This document shows positions 56,990 through 64,000 of a stretch of DNA of 64,000 nt, in pieces. The DNA comes from Nectonema munidae (Eukaryota; Nematomorpha; Nectonematoida; Nectonematidae). The position numbers and the translations under genes are program-made. The notes beneath the pieces were generated by a model. That model made no database searches. It was not told where the DNA came from and worked only from the letters and a program-made list of their open reading frames with translations. Every line of letters begins with the position of its first letter. Within the stretch, counting starts at the first letter, position 1. Location: positions 2,191,613 through 2,255,612 of the forward strand of contig JAUIRK010000898.1 in assembly GCA_030549495.1 (NCBI GenBank). The letters are read 5' to 3'.

Positions 56990-58732
56990 TATGGTATATA
57001 TACTACTTTTATGTGATTAAAAGAAACAGTTTAAAAGAGTTTGGAGATCTTTTTCAAAACTACAATCATGTAGAATATTTACAACTTGATTTTTTTCTAA
57101 TTTCACAATTAGGATTACTTTCACTATCTGAGCAGCATAACAGTTTAATTATGTGCATAAATTTTTTAAGTCTTCATCAGAAATTTATTTTCTGCAATCT
57201 GTGTTCAAGAAACTTTTACGGATTTATTTTGAGCAGATTTTACCCGCTCTCAAGGCTTTATGATTAAAGAATCTTTATTAAGACATTTTATTACCAGGTG
57301 ATATGAATAGATATTCAGCCTGAATATTTGTCAACAAATTCCGGTTCAAAAATTTTTTTTCTAATGAAATCATTCGTCATGTTCATTGTTCAATTACAAA
57401 AAGTTGTCCACATTCTTCATCTAAAAGACTGTTGCTTTCACGCAAAAAGAAAAAGATGGATACATTCAAAAATTATCTTGATAGTGACTAAATCTTCATA
57501 TATTGACTGTGATAGTTTTGTTAACTGCCTAAATACGTTGGATTATTATAGGCATTTGAAATAAAATCTAAATATAACCAAATTTTATTGTCGCCAGATA
57601 AAGCTTAGGTAGATGGCAGACATGCGACGCGCAGTTCAAAATTGTTGCCCACCCCTGCTCTATATCATTTCTTATTAGATGACATTTTTGAGTATTCACA
57701 CACATTGCCCAAAATAATTGCAACTCTTCCGATCACTTTATGTGTACATCAAAGAGGGGTGTCACTTCGAGAAGATTGAAGAACTTTTTGAGATCTGAAT
57801 TCTTTGGCCCTTACCAGTATAAATTTCCTTAAAAGGTATCATTTCCTTTGGCTCTTACGAGTATAATTTCCGATTAAAAATGAGAAAGTAAAGAAAATAT
57901 TATTTGGAATTTATGCTAAAGAAGAATTGATACGTTTACTTTGTTTAAGGCTTATTAACTTTAATTGCTTAATAAGTCTATTTTCTTCAGTTCGAACTTA
58001 ACATGTTGTTTCAGAACATAATTCTTCTTACATAATGAATTGTTGAATATTATAAAAAATTTCGCTTTATGCATCTCATTCAAAAATTTATGGTTGCCTC
58101 CTTGAACATATAATCTGCTAAGACAGAACAAATTTGTCCAGACCCGTCCTCGCCTCTTACTTTGTAAACCCGCACCAACCCTGCATCCACACAAGAAGAA
58201 AATTTGTGAACAGCCGCCCTGCCCGCATTATCTTCTACGGACAAGCCTGACCCGCCCGGAAGTCTTTAAAACAGACTCACCAACCCTAGCTCCCAATAAT
58301 GAAATCTAGATGTATTTCGAAAACAAAAATGTCTTTTTAGTATTGACATTTACAACATTTAGTTTTTCAGGTTCATAATATAAAATATTTCGCTGAAAAA
58401 TAAAATTCTTGAACTCATATGTTTTGAGGTTGGATAAAAATATTGTGGCTTTTATTAAAATTTTATTGCTATAATAACCAGAGTATAGAAATTCATTTAT
58501 CCAAAAAATCATGGGTAACGCAGGCATTGAAATATCAATCTGTTCTTGACAACAAAAAAGTATGATAAAAATCTTTTCGCAAAATAATCCACACTAGAAA
58601 TCTGTTTATATCAGAAGCGCACATCCGAAATATGGGGAGGGGGCGAAAAATCCTTTTTTTAACAGGGTGTTTCATGCAAGGGAAGTAGAAACTTCCATAT
58701 CTGCACTGATGAACTTTTTATGATAAATTCGA
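56990..58732. other. Intergenic sequence with a possible hAT end
   Basis: No supported gene. At 57638-57657 the sequence ends GTTGCCCACCCCTG, the inverse of CAGGGGTGGGCAAC, a typical hAT terminus; no partner end was found. A C-rich stretch at 58135-58260 (repeated GACCCG-type words) is unexplained. Confidence 0.4.
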
Positions 58733-58806
58733 TGGCATCGCCGGGATTCGAACCCAAAGGCTTTGGATCCGTAGGCGACGCCTCTACCTATCAGCCCACC
58801 AGCCCT
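58733..58806 (-). ncRNA. tRNA-like sequence, probably a tRNA pseudogene or SINE head
   Basis: On the minus strand the sequence contains a perfect B box (GGTTCGAATCC) with a T stem TTGGG/CCCGG and a good A-box region (TGATAGGTAGAGGC). The spacing to the B box fits a tRNA. The anticodon stem does not pair and the acceptor stem pairs only partly (GGC...GCC), so it is unlikely to be a working tRNA. An internal polymerase III promoter with degenerate stems is usual for tRNA-derived SINEs. A body could run on to about 58610 on the minus side. Confidence 0.55.
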
Positions 58807-58996
58807 TTCTCATGAATTCTCTTATGCTCTTTGCTAGGTTATTAAAGCTATAAACCCAGCACCAATGATTGCCAACCTTTTTGACAGATCTCCTTTATAA
58901 CCATTTTTAATTGGCCTTTCCATTTCTTGGTTACAACAAACACACAAATATAAAAAGTTTAATATGTATTTTTAAAAATAGGCATATTTATATTTA

Positions 58997-59289
58997 GAGT
59001 GGGACCTTGGTTCGCCAAATAAATTCGTTCCATAAAACCGTTCATTAGCACAAGACCAACATTTCTTATTTTAGTGTAGCAATAATAATAATATGTAAAT
59101 TGTTAACTCGCTATATGCAATACACATTACTATAACGCGATACAAAATTAACAAGAAAACATGCATTATGAAGAATTATAAAAAACGGAATTTTCGAGCG
59201 CGCGATCTGAAGAACAGTTCATAAGCTAAGTCAATATATCGGCAAAAACTGTTTGCAGATCAAGGCGTTCGTAAACCCAGGTTCCACTG
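58997..59289. mobile_element. TA-flanked MITE (mariner/pogo-type ends)
   Basis: TA at 58995-58996 and 59290-59291 flank inverted ends: GAGTGGGACCTTGGTTCGCC on the left and, reversed, CAGTGGAACCTGGGTTTACG on the right. TTCGTTCC occurs just inside the left end. CAGTGGAACCT-GGTTTACGAAC-type ends are known from pogo/mariner-related MITEs in animals. The 293-base interior has no gene. Confidence 0.75.
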
Positions 59290-59342
59290 TATATTAAAAA
59301 AGTAAGAGCAAAGGGTAATCGAAAATGGAAAAATGGAATTTA

Positions 59343-59642
59343 CTAACAGAATTCCTCATCTTTGAAAACGCTAAGGGATATAAGGCCTTCACTGAGAACA
59401 TGTGAATCTGAAACATTTTTTTGATTTTGCCAAAAATATTTGTAGATTTTTTTTCCAAACTCTTTAGTTTTCAAAAAATTTCTGATGAAAAAAACACCAT
59501 TTTTTGCTTTATCAAGATCAATTTTATTATACACTTGTTCCAATATTCTCTTTGTCTTACTTTTTAAAAAATCCAAAGTAAATCCCTTTGTAGTGCATAC
59601 CAAGGTAATTATTGACGGCTGTTTAGATGAAAATATAGTCAT
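59343..59642 (-). other. Unassigned 99-residue open frame
   Basis: A 300-base frame on the minus strand beginning MTIFSSKQPSIITLVC and continuing TLDFLKSKTKRILEQVYNKI, DLDKAKNGVFFIRNFLKT. It is longer than most chance frames here and reads like protein, but I do not recognise it. It may be a transposon-derived remnant. Codon use is not distinctive. Confidence 0.25.
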
Positions 59643-60457
59643 AATTTAAAAACATTTTTTGTAAATTAATATCTTTGTTGTTATTTGGAAAGCTTGCCCC
59701 ATGTTTTGAAAATGAAATGAATTCCGTTTCGTTCTTTGTATTTACTCCTTCAATCACCTTGTAATGTTTTCCAGGTTGACAGACAATTGAGAGCAGTACA
59801 TGTCCTTAACCTTCGCAGGACACACGATTTTACTGTTACACGAAGGACACAGTAATGGAGAAAAAAGCCCATACGCTTTTTCATATAGAATATACTATTT
59901 ACAAAACTATTAACATTTGAATGATGAATTATGACATATTTCAACTCTATTATTTACGAGGCGTAGGGGTTTTCAAGACCTCCTCTTGTTCTATAACTCA
60001 AATTAAATTCAAATCATTGCATTATTCCACTTGATTTTCTTGACTGTTCCTGAAACATCTAGAAGCGTATCTTTACTTTTTTTTGAAATTTTTTTGATAC
60101 ATTTTTATTATAAATTGTAGGTTATTGACGGGGGGGGGGGGGTTTCACCTCTCCCCTTTTTTTTATAAATATTTCTTATGGTTCAATGACCTTTCAGCAC
60201 CTTTTTCTATCCATTCTGTTTTTGTTTTGTTATGTACAATAGCATTTTTATAGAATTTTTAATAAACTATTCTTCTTCATTACTTTTATATCCTATCAAA
60301 ATCAAAATTTAAAAATTTTATTTGAAAAATTTATAAAAATTCAATCTTGAACAAAAGAATAGTTTTTGCTCCAAATTTATAGTTTCAAAATATGTATGTT
60401 ATATGTGTGTCAGTGTATTATATATATACTAGCTTAGCTAGTTTGTATGCGGTGCGT

Positions 60458-61019
<562 letters not shown>

Positions 61020-61306
61020 TCTCTTTATAATACGTTATCCCATATTTTTTCTCTCTTTCTCTACTTTCCTATCAGGTTACGTAAAATATCGAAACCAATA
61101 AATGCAAGTTGTTTATCTTTTTTCCATCTTCATTCTGTGCACATTCTTATAATTGATTTTTTTCTTCATCTGTGATATTTTCTGACCGTAATCTTCGCAT
61201 GAATTCAATGTTTATCATTTATTGATGAAAGCTTATCTATGCATTGATCCATAACTTTTACCAACAATTTGTTGTTGAATAATTTTCTCTATTGTTCTTA
61301 TTTCGC

Positions 61307-63077
61307 ATGGAATTTTTATCATCATCATCATCACCTCTGACAACAAGTTCTTCTGAAGAAAATGAATCATTTTCATCAATTTCAGATTCTGAAGCATCTG
61401 ATATTTATACAGGTGAGAGTAATCTAGAAGCAGTGGAATTAGAAGAAGTATTTGACGCCGAAGATATTTCGCTCCAGATGGAACACAGTTCTTCTGGGAG
61501 CCTCAACAATCTTCAAGAGGTAGATCTCAAGCTAGAAACTGTAGAGATATCTCTTCACGTCCATATGGACCTTCTGATGATGCAAAAAACTTGAAGGAAA
61601 TTGATAAAATTTTTGATTTGTTTTTTGACCCTCCTTTGGTTTCTCATATATACGAGATGACTCACAAAAAAGCAGATGATAATTACAAGTAAGTTTATTT
61701 TTCTATAAATCTTTATGTGAGATATAAGAAACTCTATGATTCTAGGAAAGAGTCCCCTAAGTGGTTGGATTTGAAAGCGTGTCATGAAAAGTTTGTTATA
61801 AGCGATTTGCTTGCCTATTTTGGTTGTCTAATTTTTTTGGGACAATCAAAAGACCAAAGAATTGCGACTAAAGCCCTTTTTTCCAATGATGGAGATCCTT
61901 TCTTACGTGCTGCACTCGGCAGAAGGATGTTCCAATTCATCAAAATTTTTATACGCTTTGACGATGCCGCCACTAGAGAGCCTTCAGACAAACTAGCAGC
62001 CATTAGGCGTATTCATAATAACTTTTTTGAAAAATGCCATAAATTTTGGACACCACTTGATGCTGTAACTATAGACGAGCAATTAGTGAAATTTCGTGGC
62101 GGGTGTTCTCTAAAAGTGTACGACCCTAAAAAGCCGGGCCATTATGGCTTAAAGTTCTACCATCTTAATGATTCTAACACATTTTATGTTATGAAGCCCG
62201 AAATTTATGTTTCAGGATTAATTGATCGGGAATATTTTTCAAGTCTAGAAATCTGTAAGCGTCTAGTAGAAAGTAGCAATCTCCCATCAGGGTGTGGTAT
62301 TTATCTTGACAGATTTTTTACATCTCATGCTTTAGCGGAGTGGGCTCTTTCCAAAAATTTGACAATTTGTGGGACAGTAAATCCTATACGTAGATTTGTT
62401 CCGTATATTTTAAAACCTAAATTTTTACGCACGTTAAATTTAAGTGAAACTGAGAGCAAAATTGTATATTCCAATATTTCATCACTTTGTGTTTATATAC
62501 CTGAAAAGCATGCTAGAAAGAATTTTAAAGCAGTTTATGTCTTATCTACGCAGCATAGTAGAAGTGTTACTATCACATCAAATAAAAGAAAACCCGAAAG
62601 CCTAATTTCCTATAATAAATACAAAAGTGGGGTGGATTGTTTTAATCGAATGGCCAGAGATTTTACTAGTTATAAGACAAGTAGGCGATGGACAGTTGCC
62701 GCATTTTCTAATTATTTAGATATAGCTGCCTACAACACATGGATTATCTACAAGCACAACTGCCCTAACGATGCGTTGCCCATTCGCCATGGAGGGAGAA
62801 AATTTTTTTTAAAAATTTTATCAAAAAATTTAGGTTATAATTCTATGAGAACTAGGGCTAACATAAGTCAGATTTCAAGACCCATCAAAAACCTTCTTTT
62901 TACTATGGTTTTTCTCCGCAAATTGACACGGCGGAAAGTAGTTCGGGCAGGGGATACTGTTCAATTCAAGAATGCAGACCTAGAACACGAGGCACAAGGA
63001 GGTGTTCAAATTGTAAAAAATTTATGTGCAAAAAACACACCTTATCCATTTGTTCTTTTTGCCATTCTAATTTGTGA
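61307..63077 (+). pseudogene. piggyBac transposase copy 4, near-intact with frameshifts
   Basis: ATG 61307 (MEFLSSSSSPLTTSSSEENE) opens the usual acidic, Ser-rich N-terminus. Near 61440-61500 the homologous frame changes to one reading PQQSSRGRSQARNCRDISSR, then DKIFDLFFDPPLVSHIYEMT. A TAA follows at 61690 within AAGTAAGT; a 33-base in-frame intron ending ATGTGAG could remove it, otherwise it is a nonsense codon. From 61717 the core is open: LAYFGCLIFLGQSKD, VTIDEQLVKFRGGCSLKVYD (first Asp), GIYLDRFFTSHALAEW (second), SGVDCFNRMARDF (third). Near 62950 a G-run shift hides the C-terminal cysteine domain, which reads in the next frame as CSIQECRPRTRGTRRCSNC, KKFMCKKHTLSICSFC and stops at 63075-63077. 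All catalytic residues are kept. Confidence 0.85.
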
Positions 63078-63210
63078 TTTTGCTAATTTTTTATCATGTT
63101 CAACATATAATTATAATGCTTTATTTTTTTGTATAACCCTTGATATTTTATGAAATAAATTTCAAATTGTTTATAAATAGGTTTTTTGATATTTTGAATT
63201 TTTTATGTTC

Positions 63211-63465
63211 AATTAAAATAAAATTCAAAAAGTAATATAATTTATTGGGCACAGGATTTAAAACGGTGAATTTTCGCCGACAGTCGGCTTTATCAAACCA
63301 CTATACTAATGAGTAGGCTAGAAGTTGAAAATTGGAAGGATTAGCGAAGAAGAGTTCTTCTGCTCATTAGTATAGTGGTTTGATAAAGCCGACTGTCGGC
63401 GAAAATTCACCGTTTTAAATCCTGTGCCCAATAAATTATATTACTTTTTGAATTTTATTTTAATT
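63211..63465. repeat. Perfect 103-bp inverted repeat with 49-bp loop
   Basis: Bases 63211-63313 and 63363-63465 are exact reverse complements over 103 bases. The arms contain TTTATTGGGCACAGG and TTTTCGCCGACAGTCGGC, with a smaller inner palindrome GCCGACAGTCGGC. TTAA occurs near both outer ends (63213-63216, 63460-63463). It lies between the transposase and the right end of piggyBac copy 4. It could be a nested TTAA MITE, a very recent inverted duplication, or a structural signal of the element. Confidence 0.9.
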
Positions 63466-63980
63466 TTCCTTTAATTTATGGGTCAACTTCAGCATCAGAT
63501 TTACATTTTATGTTCAATTTTAGGCGCTTTATTTTCAAAATTATTGCTTTATAAGATCTAAAATTTACTTATTCTATAAAATTTTTTCAGTTCTAAAATT
63601 TTTTAGCTACAAAAAACAGCCAAAAAGTTTTTTTAGATAAATATTTTAAAGTTTTTTTTGCTAAAGATGGCGTTAAAAAAATTTTTTTTTTTTTTTTATG
63701 AAATTCAGAAGATAACCTAATAATTATATTCTACAGATTTCCACTCCTTATGCATAAAAAATTTCTTTCATGTTTTTTAAAACTCAATTTTCGAAAATTT
63801 TCTCTTAAGGTCATGAAAACCGCAAAAAATTAGAGTCTGTAAAGAACAGTATATTTTTGATATTGGCACCAATTTATACTCCAGAGAATAACGTAAATTT
63901 ACATACTATTTTTTTGATATGTTATATATTAAATATTATATCAAAAACGGCATTGAAAATGCTGAATGGAGTAAAAAGCC
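63466..63980. other. Right subterminal region of piggyBac copy 4
   Basis: AT-rich, no gene. It contains runs of T and a short inverted GATATGTTATATATTAAATATTATATC-like stretch near 63920, which may be part of the transposon end. Confidence 0.4.
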
Positions 63981-64000
63981 CGTGTGTGTCCTGCGAAGGT

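Noticed and set aside
58733..58806. Functional tRNA gene
   Set aside because: The anticodon stem does not pair and the acceptor stem is only partly paired; recorded as tRNA-like instead.

Overview
This is eukaryotic nuclear DNA: very AT-rich, mostly non-coding, with GT-AG introns, tandem and simple repeats, and very many transposable elements in different stages of decay. The element set (piggyBac-type, hAT, Merlin, MULE, IS630/Tc1-mariner, RTE and I-type LINEs), the short (49-58 nt) host introns and the base composition suggest an invertebrate animal, perhaps an arthropod such as a parasitic copepod. The species is inference only. I see no prokaryotic features, CRISPR array or rRNA.

Only two host genes can be supported. 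(1) A 14-exon plus-strand gene (about 27.75-46.07 kb) encodes a secreted protein: signal peptide, six EGF-like or EGF-derived exons, then a C-terminal region in which a three-exon module appears to be duplicated. Every internal intron is phase 1. Its large introns are packed with transposons. (2) A minus-strand single-exon gene (51.8-54.0 kb) encodes a DDHD-domain phospholipase of the PA-PLA1 family.

Layout. 0-1.3 kb: hAT transposase relic (minus), running off the window. 2.15-2.41 kb: foldback repeat. 3.3-4.7 kb: second hAT relic, followed by a TTAA-bounded element (4.71-7.83 kb) filled by a minus-strand RTE LINE. 8.2-19.2 kb: a piggyBac transposase split by a 9.1 kb I-type LINE (11-bp target duplication), itself split by a 4.1 kb TTAA-bounded element holding two satellite-like arrays. 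19.4 kb: palindromic TA MITE. 20.25-24.26 kb: PGBD/piggyBac relic with a Merlin element inside. 24.3-26.2 kb: fragments of a LINE endonuclease and another PGBD. 26.6 kb: hAT MITE with perfect 8-bp duplication. 27.7-46.1 kb: the EGF gene, with a hAT relic, a 5 kb MULE (itself containing a 2.2 kb piggyBac) and a small TTAA MITE in its introns. 47.9-48.3 kb: foldback element with 15-bp tandem units in its arms. 48.3-50.85 kb: a second copy type of the palindrome-TIR piggyBac family. 51.3-51.5 kb: a stray piece of the satellite-bearing element. 51.8-54.0 kb: DDHD gene. 55.7-57.0 kb: IS630-type element. 58.7 kb: tRNA-like/SINE head. 59.0 kb: TA MITE. 59.81-64.0 kb: an almost complete piggyBac with TIRs at both ends, a 558-bp (GT)n tract, a near-intact transposase and a perfect 103-bp inverted repeat.

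The main biological picture is waves of TTAA-targeting (piggyBac-like) elements. At least six TTAA families or copies can be told apart by their termini. Nesting order gives their relative ages. All frames, exon joins and TIRs below were read by eye from the sequence; no search was run.
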